Origin: Pleurocapsa sp. MO_226.B13
GTDB taxonomy: Bacteria; Cyanobacteriota; Cyanobacteriia; Cyanobacteriales; Xenococcaceae
NCBI GenBank assembly: GCA_030064795.1
Contig: JASJEI010000164.1
Span: 1-14,214, forward strand
DNA length: 14,214 nucleotides
Direction: 5' to 3'
Shown here: one piece after another, positions 6,579-13,393 of the stretch
How positions within the stretch are numbered: position 1 is the first letter of the stretch
How the letters are laid out: every line of letters starts with the position of its first letter
Position numbers and translations under genes: made by a program
Notes under the pieces: generated by a model
The model's input: only the letters and a program-made list of their open reading frames with translations
Told to the model about the DNA's origin: nothing
Database searches by the model: none

Positions 6579-7478
6579 CTATGTGAAACTATAGTTAGCA
6601 GTCATTTTGTATTCATTACCAGCAGCTATTTCAATTACTTCATTGGCAGCGTTAGCAGTTTCCACACAGACAAAGTTTTTATAGTCTTCATCGCCCAAAT
6701 CTGCCATATTTGCCGATATTTCTGCCCAGGGATTCCAAACGATCGCCGTTTTACTATTAGTTGCGGCGATTTTGATTTTTCGTTCTAAAGCGGTATCCTC
6801 AATAAATAGCTCTGATGGCACGTCGAGATAAATGCGATCGCATTCCTCAGAAAAAGTCACCGCACCTGTTTGGGTTTTTTGTTTTCTCTCGTCAACTTTA
6901 TCTATATAGGTTTTATTATCTAAGCCTAATACCCCCACGCTGTTGATATCTCCTACCTGAAAGTAGCTGTGGAGGGCTTGAGTAATCGAAAACGGCTCTT
7001 CTCCCGTATTGCGAGTAATTAAATCGATATTCAAAGAACTACCAACGGTAATGACAATTGCTAAGTCAAAAGCATAGTCCCATATCTGTCTGGTTTCGGG
7101 AGTATCTACTACCCCCATAGTCACCTTCGTAGCCCCATCTTGGGTACTGACTACTTCTCGCATTTGCCACAGTCGATTACGAACAAAACCATGACTAGAA
7201 CGCCCTTTGGCTTCGGGATCTGGCCCAAACCAGGGCCAACAAACTGGCGCACCACCTTTGATTGCTTTTCCTTCCTGATGGTAGGCTTTGCTACTAAGAA
7301 ACATCATGTCTTGAGTGCGATCGACGGGCTGAAAAGACAATACTTGCCCCGCATAAAGAGAGATATTAGCTAGGGCATAATCATTCTTGATTTTTAGCCT
7401 CGGAAAACCGCCTTGTCCCTCAACAAACTCAACCTTATCGGTAATGCCATAATCGGTGTTTAATTGCTCGATATTCAT
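6579..7478 (-). CDS. D-hexose-6-phosphate mutarotase (aldose 1-epimerase family, YeaD-like)
   Basis: A 299-residue protein of the aldose 1-epimerase superfamily, glucose-6-phosphate epimerase branch. It interconverts alpha and beta anomers of hexose 6-phosphates in the cytosol. Diagnostic segments are GGAPVCWPWFGP (75-86), SSHGFVRNRLW (94-104), ITQALHSYFQVGD (165-177) and FVCVETANA (269-277). His170 and Glu273 occupy the places of the catalytic acid and base in this family; His96 is also conserved. The length fits. ATG 7478 is the clear start, 44 bp after purQ on the same strand, so it is probably the last gene of a purS-purQ operon. The metabolic link to purine synthesis is loose (sugar phosphate supply), and co-transcription may only reflect housekeeping. 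Confidence 0.85.
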   Translation of the reverse strand: MNIEQLNTDYGITDKVEFVEGQGGFPRLKIKNDYALANISLYAGQVLSFQPVDRTQDMMFLSSKAYHQEGKAIKGGAPVCWPWFGPDPEAKGRSSHGFVRNRLWQMREVVSTQDGATKVTMGVVDTPETRQIWDYAFDLAIVITVGSSLNIDLITRNTGEEPFSITQALHSYFQVGDINSVGVLGLDNKTYIDKVDERKQKTQTGAVTFSEECDRIYLDVPSELFIEDTALERKIKIAATNSKTAIVWNPWAEISANMADLGDEDYKNFVCVETANAANEVIEIAAGNEYKMTANYSFT

Positions 7479-7522
7479 TTGTTTATTGCCCTTATTTACA
7501 TTTATTTAGCTAAATTTGTATC

Positions 7523-8221
7523 TTACCTAGCGGTAGCCAAGGCATTCAGTAATCCCTGAAACATCGATAGTCCATCTGTACCACCAAGATGGCAGTCGGC
7601 AGCCCGTTCGGGATGGGGCATCATTCCCAAAACATTACCCTGTTGGTTAATAATTCCAGCAATGTTATTCATCGAACCATTAGGATTGTGTTCCGAGTTG
7701 ACCTCGCCAGAGGCACTACAGTAGCGGAACAAAACCTGATGATTATCTTCTACAGCCTTCAAGGTAGCTTCATCGCCATAGTAGCAGCCTTCACCATGGG
7801 CGATGGGTAGAGTAATTATCTCTTGGGACTGATAATCCTGAGTCCAGATCGTATCGTTACGTTCCACTTTGACAGGGACGCGATCGCAAATAAAATGTAA
7901 ACCACGATTGCGAATTAATGCCCCTGGTAATAAACCAACTTCCGTCAGGATCTGAAAACCGTTGCAAATACCGAGAATATATTTACCCTGTTTGGCGTGT
8001 TCGATGATACTATTCATCACGGGAGAAAACTGCGCGATCGCTCCACAACGCAGATAATCACCGTAGCTAAACCCGCCAGGAACGACTACCACATCTAGAT
8101 CGCTAAGATCGGTTTCCCGATGCCAAACCATACGAGTCGGCGCGTCCAGTATCCCTTGGGTAACGGTAGCAATATCGCGATCGCAATTAGAACCAGGAAA
8201 AACAATTACTCCAAATTTCAT
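7523..8221 (-). CDS. purQ: Phosphoribosylformylglycinamidine synthase subunit PurQ
   Basis: The 232-residue glutaminase subunit of FGAM synthase, step four of de novo purine synthesis. It releases ammonia from glutamine for PurL, with PurS bridging the complex. It is a class I glutamine amidotransferase with N-terminal [12 protein letters not shown] (6-17), an oxyanion-region [16 protein letters not shown] (48-63), nucleophile Cys86 in [10 protein letters not shown], and His203 and Glu205 in MMPHPERA. The length is normal and no catalytic residue is missing. ATG 8221 is preceded by a good Shine-Dalgarno (GGGAG, about nine bases upstream). It lies 22 bp after purS. purL is not in the window. 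Confidence 0.96.
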   Translation of the reverse strand: MKFGVIVFPGSNCDRDIATVTQGILDAPTRMVWHRETDLSDLDVVVVPGGFSYGDYLRCGAIAQFSPVMNSIIEHAKQGKYILGICNGFQILTEVGLLPGALIRNRGLHFICDRVPVKVERNDTIWTQDYQSQEIITLPIAHGEGCYYGDEATLKAVEDNHQVLFRYCSASGEVNSEHNPNGSMNNIAGIINQQGNVLGMMPHPERAADCHLGGTDGLSMFQGLLNALATAR

Positions 8222-8243
8222 GTTTTATACTCCCATAGCAATT

Positions 8244-8510
8244 CTAAACCGTAGCCAATTCAGTGATTTCAAAATCATAATTTTCGATAACGGTATTAGC
8301 CAACAGGCGATCGCACATTTGGTCTAAATGCTGTTTGGCTTCCTCTTCGCTGCTTGCAGTTAGCTTTAATTCGATGTACTTACCAATTCTGACCGATTCG
8401 ACTTCTGTATATCCCATTTGCCTCAATCCCGATTCTACCGCCGTACCTGCTGGATCGAGTACCGAAGGACGAAGAGTAACATAAATACGAGCGTGATATT
8501 TGGTAGCCAT
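8244..8510 (-). CDS. purS: Phosphoribosylformylglycinamidine synthase subunit PurS
   Basis: The small (88-residue) subunit that holds PurQ and PurL together in the three-part FGAM synthase. The body is YHARIYVTLRPSVLDPAGTA (5-24), MGYTEVESVRIGKYIEL (32-48) and NTVIENYDFEI near the end, all typical of PurS. The frame is open further upstream to 8576, but family members start at MATKYHARIYVTL, so ATG 8510 is chosen; the extra 22 residues would be unlike any PurS I know. No strong SD is visible. It is first in the operon purS-purQ-mutarotase and divergent from the zur-like gene, sharing a 124-bp intergenic region. Confidence 0.94.
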   Translation of the reverse strand: MATKYHARIYVTLRPSVLDPAGTAVESGLRQMGYTEVESVRIGKYIELKLTASSEEEAKQHLDQMCDRLLANTVIENYDFEITELATV

Positions 8511-8634
8511 AGAATTACTGTTAACGATCGAGCTTACTAGCAAGATAATTTTAGCAGCCAAGGGTAAATAGCTCATGGCTAATAGCTTTAATAAAGATAA
8601 AATAAACTTAAGTTCGATCTAAACAAGATAAATT

Positions 8635-9012
8635 ATGAAAGCGCAACGCACTCGTTCCCAAGAGCGAATTATGGCAGTACTCCAGAATTTAAACCATTCT
8701 ATTTCCGCTCAGGATCTTTACATCGAACTGCGAAATCGCCAACAAGATATGGGTTTGGCAACGGTTTATCGTTCTTTAGAAGCCCTAAAAATTCAGGGAG
8801 AAGTACAGGTGCGTACTCTAGCCAACGGAGAATCAGTTTATAGCTCGATCAAAAGCGATCGCCATCATCTTACCTGTGTCAATTGTGGTATTTCTCTGGC
8901 GATCGATGAATGTCCCGTCCACGATTTGGAAAAACAGCTAGAAAAATCCCATACCTTTAAAGTGTACTATCATACCTTAGAGTTCTTTGGTTTATGCCAA
9001 AAATGTAGCTAA
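8635..9012 (+). CDS. zur: Fur-family metalloregulator, FurB/Zur type
   Basis: A 125-residue transcription factor. The N-terminal winged helix (residues 1-75) contains ISAQDLYIELRNRQQDMG and the recognition region LATVYRSLEALKIQGEV. The C-terminal dimerisation domain starts with DRHHLTCVNCG. Cys81, Cys84, Cys121 and Cys124 form the structural zinc site; His77/78, Cys93, His96, His106, His113 and Glu116 are available for the sensing site. The Cys-x2-His pair (DECPVHDLE) and overall similarity to cyanobacterial FurB suggest the zinc sensor Zur rather than Fur or PerR, but sequence alone cannot settle the metal. Zur represses zinc uptake genes; none lies here. It is divergent from purS, which could share an operator, although I found no Zur-box palindrome in the gap. 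Confidence 0.85.
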   Translation: MKAQRTRSQERIMAVLQNLNHSISAQDLYIELRNRQQDMGLATVYRSLEALKIQGEVQVRTLANGESVYSSIKSDRHHLTCVNCGISLAIDECPVHDLEKQLEKSHTFKVYYHTLEFFGLCQKCS

Positions 9013-9035
9013 ATAATTGCTGAGAGCTGGTTAAT

Positions 9036-9093
9036 AACTCCGAACTCCTGTACGGATGATGAGACCGTTCGCCCCTACGACGAACTCCGAACT
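9036..9093. repeat. 11-bp direct repeats flanking a degenerate dispersed repeat
   Basis: AACTCCGAACT occurs at 9036-9046 and 9083-9093. Between them lies GAGACCGTTCGCCCCTAC (9061-9078), which resembles one arm of the GTAGGGGCGAA type palindromes (compare 2298-2325). The arrangement suggests a decayed small repeat insertion downstream of the zur-like gene. Function is unknown. Confidence 0.45.
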
Positions 9094-9119
9094 AAAGTAT
9101 GCATCTATACAGTAAATGC

Positions 9120-9141
9120 TCAATTGGTTACGCACAATTGA
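9120..9141. promoter_or_regulatory. 7-bp inverted repeat upstream of the RCK channel-like gene
   Basis: TCAATTG (9120-9126) and CAATTGA (9135-9141) are perfect inverted repeats with an 8-bp loop, about 50 bp before ATG 9192. A -10-like CATAAT follows at 9151-9156. The arrangement could be an operator overlapping a promoter, but no regulator can be named and the half sites are A/T-rich. Confidence 0.25.
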
Positions 9142-9191
9142 ATAACTAATCATAATTCAGGTCGATCTATCCAAAAATCAGAACATAAAAT

Positions 9192-10907
9192 ATGCAACCC
9201 AAAATCATAGTTTGTGGTTTAGGTCGCACTGGCTCTACTATCTATAATCTGTTAAAGCAGCAGGGGGCAGAAGTAGTAGCAATTAGCGAGCATCCTGTAA
9301 ACCAGCCAGCCTGCCGACAGATTATTATCGGCGATCCCAGAGACAATAACGTACTGCTTAAAGCAGGAATCAGACAGGCAAAAACACTAGTACTGGTTCA
9401 TAATGATGATGCTCTCAATTTGGCAATCTTGACTCAGGCTAGAGTTCTCAATCCTCAAATCAGGATCATTAATCGTCTACTCAACAATACATTAGGCGAT
9501 CGCTTGGATCTGATTTTGCCCGATCACTTTACGATGAGCGTAGCTGCTCTTTCTTCACCCCTATTTACTTTTGCAGCCTTGGGGAACAAAGCGATCGGAC
9601 AACTAAAGTTATTTAATCGTACCTGGCCGATTCGAGAAGAAATCATCGATCTCGATCATCCCTGGTTAGGCAGAGAATTAAAGCAATTGTGGGACGATCC
9701 CAACCGAATGCTAATTTATTATTTGCCCACCAAAGGAGAAGTCGATTTAGTTTCGGCGATTGGGCAAGGTAAGCGTTTACAACAGGGCGATCGCTTGATA
9801 GTGGGAACTAAGCCCAAAGTATTTACCAAACGTCGTACTTGGCGTAGAAAGCTCTACAAAGCAATTCTCAACATACCCTACTATCAGCGTTATGCTCGTC
9901 CTGTAACTTTGGTAAGTCTGGCATTATTGGGGGTGATCTTCATCGCCACCCTGATTTATGTCAGCGTCAATCTCCAAACCTCGATCGCCGACGCGCTTTA
10001 TTTCTCCGTGGGGATGATTACTGGTGCAGGGGGCAAAGAAGAAGTTGCCGAAAATAGTTCGGACTACATCAAGGTATTTACCGCGTTGATGATGATTTTG
10101 GGTGCAGGGGTAATTGGTATTTGTTATGCCCTAATTAATGACTTTGTTTTGGGTAGTCGTTTTCGCCAAACTCTAGACGCTGCCAAAATTCCCCGAAAAA
10201 ATCATTATATTGTCTGTGGTTTAGGCGGAATAGGTATTCAAATTGCCCGTCAACTCAACGACCAAGGTCACGAAGTAGTGGTAATCGAATCAGACCCCAA
10301 TAACCGTTTTCTTCATACTGCTCGTTCTTTTAGGATTCCTGTAATCATCGAAGATGCCAGTATATCTTCTACCCTCAAAGCCGTAAACGTCAAAAAGGCA
10401 GCTAGCATAATTGCCGTGACTAGTCAGGATACAACTAATTTAGAAATCAGCCTGACGGCAAAGGCGATCGCCCCTTATATCAAAACAGTCGTTCGTAGTG
10501 GCGATCCCCAATTTGCTCAATCGATGCAAGAGGTATTCGAGTTTGATTGCGTCTTGTCTCCCGTAGAATTAGCCACCCATTCCTTTGTCGCAGCAGCCCT
10601 TGGAGGCAGAATTTTGGGCAATGGCATGACTCAAGATTTACTTTGGGTAGCTTTGGCAACGCTGATTACGGCAAAACATCCTTTTTGCGATCGTACTGTT
10701 CGGGATGCAGCGATCGAAGCCGATTTTGTCCCTCTATATTTAGAAAGAAAAAATCAAACCATTCACGGTTGGCAATTATTAGATACTCGCTTGCAACCCC
10801 AAGATGTTCTCTATTTAACCATGCCCGCTAGCGGTTTAGATCAGTTATGGCGCACCCCTGGTTCGGATTTTTTGCTCGATCGCCTCGAAGATAGCTTTAG
10901 TTGTTGA
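9192..10907 (+). CDS. RCK-2TM-RCK ion-channel-like protein with non-canonical pore
   Basis: A 571-residue membrane protein with two complete regulator-of-conductance (TrkA) modules around a two-helix pore. The first RCK has GxGxxG in IVCGLGRTGS (6-15) and a TrkA_C-like part (about 145-210). Then come helix 1 (about 237-259), a pore segment (about 264-285) and helix 2 (about 294-316). The second RCK_N starts at IVCGLGGIGIQ (340-350) with the acidic strand end VVVIESD, and its RCK_C part is about 500-560. The RCK modules suggest gating by nucleotide or ions. The pore reads MITGAGGKEEVAE instead of a TVGYGD filter, so K+ selectivity is not supported. I recall similar cyanobacterial proteins with this pore but cannot confirm it here. 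ATG 9192 is the first good start; DUF2470 and antiporter genes follow on the same strand. Confidence 0.85.
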   Translation: MQPKIIVCGLGRTGSTIYNLLKQQGAEVVAISEHPVNQPACRQIIIGDPRDNNVLLKAGIRQAKTLVLVHNDDALNLAILTQARVLNPQIRIINRLLNNTLGDRLDLILPDHFTMSVAALSSPLFTFAALGNKAIGQLKLFNRTWPIREEIIDLDHPWLGRELKQLWDDPNRMLIYYLPTKGEVDLVSAIGQGKRLQQGDRLIVGTKPKVFTKRRTWRRKLYKAILNIPYYQRYARPVTLVSLALLGVIFIATLIYVSVNLQTSIADALYFSVGMITGAGGKEEVAENSSDYIKVFTALMMILGAGVIGICYALINDFVLGSRFRQTLDAAKIPRKNHYIVCGLGGIGIQIARQLNDQGHEVVVIESDPNNRFLHTARSFRIPVIIEDASISSTLKAVNVKKAASIIAVTSQDTTNLEISLTAKAIAPYIKTVVRSGDPQFAQSMQEVFEFDCVLSPVELATHSFVAAALGGRILGNGMTQDLLWVALATLITAKHPFCDRTVRDAAIEADFVPLYLERKNQTIHGWQLLDTRLQPQDVLYLTMPASGLDQLWRTPGSDFLLDRLEDSFSC

Positions 10908-10956
10908 TGCTGATAACATAATAAAAACTGATTTTTAATTCCAGAGTCAACAAATT

Positions 10957-11235
10957 ATGTCTGAAGCGATTACACCAGCAATTAGCGATCGCATTTGCCA
11001 ACACATGAACGAAGATCATAGCGATGCGATCGTTATGTATGCCCAAACCTTTGGTAATGCACCCCAAACAGAATCCGCAACCATGGATTCTATCGATCCT
11101 CAAGGAATGAATATTTCCGCCCAAATTGCCGGTGAAACAGTTCCAGTCAGGGTAGAATTTGACCATACTTTAAAAGATGCCAAAGATGCCCATCATACTT
11201 TAGTAGCAATGATCCAACAAGCTCGAACTGCTTGA
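10957..11235 (+). CDS. Stand-alone DUF2470 protein (heme/iron-related domain)
   Basis: A 92-residue soluble protein made of one DUF2470 domain, the module also found at the C-terminus of HugZ-type heme utilisation proteins. The family motif CQHMNEDHSDAIVMYA (14-29) is clear; His16, His21, His70, His79 and His80 are potential ligands, and the segment DAKDAHHTLVAM holds the last two. As I recall, a Synechocystis DUF2470 protein (Ssr1698, Dri1) binds heme through a histidine at about position 79 and was linked to succinate dehydrogenase. If that holds, His79 here is the likely heme ligand. It lies 49 bp after the channel-like gene and 25 bp before the antiporter gene, so the three may be co-transcribed. 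ATG 10957 is the only sensible start. Confidence 0.85.
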   Translation: MSEAITPAISDRICQHMNEDHSDAIVMYAQTFGNAPQTESATMDSIDPQGMNISAQIAGETVPVRVEFDHTLKDAKDAHHTLVAMIQQARTA

Positions 11236-11260
11236 TATTCACAATCGAATAGAAATAAGA

Positions 11261-12853
11261 ATGCCTGACAATTTATTATTTAGCCTAATTCTAATTCTGT
11301 TGTTGGGATTTATTGGCGGTCAAATAGCTGGCAAGCTTGGCGCACCGCCTTTATTGGGAATGATGCTCGTCGGTATTCTGTTGGGCCCACAGGTGAGTAA
11401 TTTAGTTGCCGATGGAGTCTTAGATCTAGCTGATGAGATCAGAACTCTGGCAGTGATGGTTATTTTGATGCGTGCCGGATTGGGTTTAGACGGTGATAAA
11501 TTAGCGCGACAAAGTACGGTGGCTTTGCGTTTGGGTTTTTTACCCGCACTCACCGAAGCAGTCGCCATTACTCTAATTTCTATCTGGTTATTTCAGTTTG
11601 ATTGGCTTACGGGACTACTCTTGGGTTGTGTAATTAGTGCCGAATCTCCTGCGGTAATCGTTCCAGGGATGTTACGTCTCAAAAGTTTGGGTTGGGGAGT
11701 CTCTAAAGGTATAGCGGATGCGATTTTAACGGGGAGTGCCTTATCTGATGTTTTGGTTTTGTTGCTGTTTAGCTTGCTGTTAAATTTTTTATCTCAAGGA
11801 AATATTGCTAGTAATGCCTTGTGGCTTTTGCCTGTTAGAGCAGTCATTCAAATTATCTTGGGTGTTATCGTCGGTTACTTGCTGGCAAAACTAGTTTTTT
11901 TCTGTACTGTCAAACTAAGATCTAGCCAAAATGCCGTTCAAGAGACTTTGATTGTTGCTAGTTTGGCTTTGTTGGCGGTAGTTTTAGCAATTTACCTGCC
12001 CTATTTTTCTGGCTATTTGGCAGTAATGGCGATGGGATTTTTCCTGATTAAATTTAGTCCTCCTCTAGCTCGTAGATTGCGTCAGGAATTCAGCCATTTA
12101 TGGATTCTCGCGGAGATACTTTTATTTGTCTTAATGGGAGCAACCATCGAGCTAAACATCTTGGGCGAGCTCTTGTTCCCAGGAATATTATTACTCTTTT
12201 TGAGCTTGATTTTGGGAAGGTCTATTGGTTGGTATTTAGCCACTGCGGGAAGTAACTGGACGACAAAAGAGAAACTATTTTTATTACCAGGCAATTCAGC
12301 GAAAGCTACAGTACAGGCAGCTATTGGAGCAATTCCTTTGAGTCGGGGAATACCAGGGGGAGAGATCATCTTGGCGATCGCCGCTTTATCGATCCTGATT
12401 ACTGCACCTCTAGGTGCATGGGCGATTCCGACTTTTGCCCCCAAACTTTTGACCAAAGACGAGGTAGACCCAACCACAACCAATGTCGCCACTCCTACTG
12501 TGATTCTAGGAGCGATCGATCTTCCCCCCGATCGAGCGATCGCCGTCCTCAATAAAGTTGCAGACTTAGCTCGCCGTACCAATGGTGAGGTCGTAATTAT
12601 TTATGTTAGCGACCTCATCGAATCAGATGCCAAGCTAAAATTACTCACCGCTAAACTCCTGTTGGATATTCCCCATCGGTTTTTGAGTACCACAGGAGAT
12701 ATTGCCACAGAAATCTTGCGTACAGCCCAAGAATGTCGAGCTACAGAAATTGCGCTCGCCAAACACAGCCCACAATCTCGGCATCAAGGCTCTCTCGGCT
12801 CGGTATCTCAGTCAGTTTTAGCTAACAGCAAGATCCCCGTAATTTTAGTTTAG
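11261..12853 (+). CDS. Cation:proton antiporter with C-terminal Usp-like domain
   Basis: A 530-residue protein. Residues about 5-395 form a CPA-type antiporter domain of roughly eleven to thirteen hydrophobic segments. It has KLGAPPLLGMMLVGILLGP (25-43), CVISAESPAVIVPGMLRL (123-140) and GIADAILTGSALSDVLVLLL (150-169). At the ion-binding site the usual Asp/Asn-Asp pair is Ser162-Asp163, so one carboxylate or amide is replaced. Residues about 410-530 look like a universal stress protein domain: a first strand VILGAIDLPPD and a final GSVSQSVLANSKIPVILV. The Gly-x2-Gly part of the ATP motif is replaced by AKHSPQS, so nucleotide binding is doubtful. The tail is probably a cytosolic regulatory module. 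Likely Na+ or K+ exchange for H+; the membrane (plasma or thylakoid) is unknown. Probably the last gene of its operon. Confidence 0.87.
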   Translation: MPDNLLFSLILILLLGFIGGQIAGKLGAPPLLGMMLVGILLGPQVSNLVADGVLDLADEIRTLAVMVILMRAGLGLDGDKLARQSTVALRLGFLPALTEAVAITLISIWLFQFDWLTGLLLGCVISAESPAVIVPGMLRLKSLGWGVSKGIADAILTGSALSDVLVLLLFSLLLNFLSQGNIASNALWLLPVRAVIQIILGVIVGYLLAKLVFFCTVKLRSSQNAVQETLIVASLALLAVVLAIYLPYFSGYLAVMAMGFFLIKFSPPLARRLRQEFSHLWILAEILLFVLMGATIELNILGELLFPGILLLFLSLILGRSIGWYLATAGSNWTTKEKLFLLPGNSAKATVQAAIGAIPLSRGIPGGEIILAIAALSILITAPLGAWAIPTFAPKLLTKDEVDPTTTNVATPTVILGAIDLPPDRAIAVLNKVADLARRTNGEVVIIYVSDLIESDAKLKLLTAKLLLDIPHRFLSTTGDIATEILRTAQECRATEIALAKHSPQSRHQGSLGSVSQSVLANSKIPVILV

Positions 12854-12882
12854 CGATCGCTCAATACTACAAAAGCGATCGC
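12853..12882 (+). terminator. Two HIP1 octamers forming a possible hairpin after the antiporter
   Basis: GCGATCGC occurs at 12853-12860 (overlapping the TAG stop) and 12875-12882, separated by 14 bases. Being palindromic, the two copies can pair into an 8-bp G/C-rich stem. There is no U tract, so it is a weak terminator candidate and could simply be two chance HIP1 sites. Confidence 0.25.
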
Positions 12883-12902
12883 AATTAGCATTGGGAGTAT
12901 GT

Positions 12903-13125
12903 CAGCGCGACCTGAACTTGAACTGGTCGTTTAAATCGAGACTCCGAAGTCTCTAGGGGATTCCAGCCCCCTACCCTCGTAGAAAAGAACTCAATCAGAG
13001 TTCGGTCACATTGAGAGTAAGTAATAAAATCAATGGAATGCAGACCCTAAACGTAGCCACAGCTAGTAGGAATTAACTGGTGAGGAGCAAGAGGGAAAGT
13101 TGGAAGGATGAGCGAAAGCAAAGAT
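12903..13125 (+). other. Probable group II intron domain I fragment (relic)
   Basis: Successive stems occur here: CGACC (12908-12912)/GGTCG (12925-12929); GAGACT (12938-12943)/AGTCTC (12948-12953) around CCGA; TAGGGG (12954-12959)/CCCCTA (12968-12973); GAACTC (12987-12992)/GAGTTC (12998-13003). Next come stretches I associate with the 5' half of cyanobacterial chloroplast-like group II introns: GGAATGCAGACCCTAAACG (13034-13052), CTGGTGAGGAGCAAG (13077-13091) and GGATGAGCGAAAGC (13106-13119). I see no domain V or reverse transcriptase, so it cannot self-splice and is a truncated remnant. The call relies on memory of the family and the stem series; exact ends are uncertain. Confidence 0.55.
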
Positions 13126-13254
13126 ACCGATCAAAAAGATACTTTAGATTTAGATGGTGAATTGGGTCGCCCATCCCCCTACAATTGCTCCGTTACGCCT
13201 TCTGACATCACGCCTCTGCCTTCGTTCAATGACCGCCTTCGGCGATCGCCCTAG
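13108..13254 (+). pseudogene. Possible start of an intron-encoded maturase, cut off after a few codons
   Basis: A 48-codon frame begins MSESKDTDQKD at 13108 and ends in TAG. It lies where the maturase ORF of a cyanobacterial group II intron would begin, and some of those proteins start with a similar polar stretch. After about 15 residues the sequence becomes repeat-like DNA and shows no protein resemblance. GGAAGG touches the ATG, too close for a working ribosome site. I treat it as debris, not a gene. Confidence 0.25.
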
Positions 13255-13312
13255 CGAGGGTAGTATTGTGGAACGTCCTTTCAAAACCTTTAAGACCGAT
13301 TGGGTTGACCAA

Positions 13313-13383
13313 CGGTCACCCGCAGGCGACGCGGAGCTAGTCCTTTAGGGCACCTTCGTTTTACGGAGGTTTACGGGTGACTG
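13313..13383. repeat. 71-nt structured repeat just downstream of the CHAT gene
   Basis: Outer arms CGGTCACCCG (13313-13322) and CGGGTGACTG (13374-13383) pair over ten positions with one G-T wobble. An inner hairpin ACCTTCG/CGGAGGT sits near 13352-13370. A competing hairpin TGACC AAC GGTCA lies at 13306-13318. The words GCGGAGCTAGTCCTTTAGGG and CGCCTTCGGCGATCGCC nearby look like dispersed intergenic repeats seen in several cyanobacteria. It starts ten bases after the CHAT stop (minus strand) and could shape that mRNA end. ORFs drawn through it are chance. Confidence 0.45.
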
Positions 13384-13393
13384 AGTTGAGCGA

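Noticed and set aside
6474..6788. 104-codon plus-strand ORF
   Set aside because: About two thirds overlaps the mutarotase gene in antisense; its composition looks like a shadow frame.
8511..8576. Longer start for PurS (22 more residues from 8576)
   Set aside because: PurS proteins start at the MATKYHARIYVTL segment; the extension has no family resemblance and takes up half of the divergent promoter region.
9047..9082. Possible CRISPR repeat-spacer unit between the two AACTCCGAACT copies
   Set aside because: Only two 11-bp copies, too short, and the middle looks like a degraded palindromic repeat, not a spacer.
12082..12582. 166-codon minus-strand ORF
   Set aside because: Lies antisense within the antiporter gene and is explained by its codon bias.
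13154..13348. 64-codon ORF on the plus strand
   Set aside because: It crosses repeat-like and structured DNA, has no recognisable protein features and no ribosome site.
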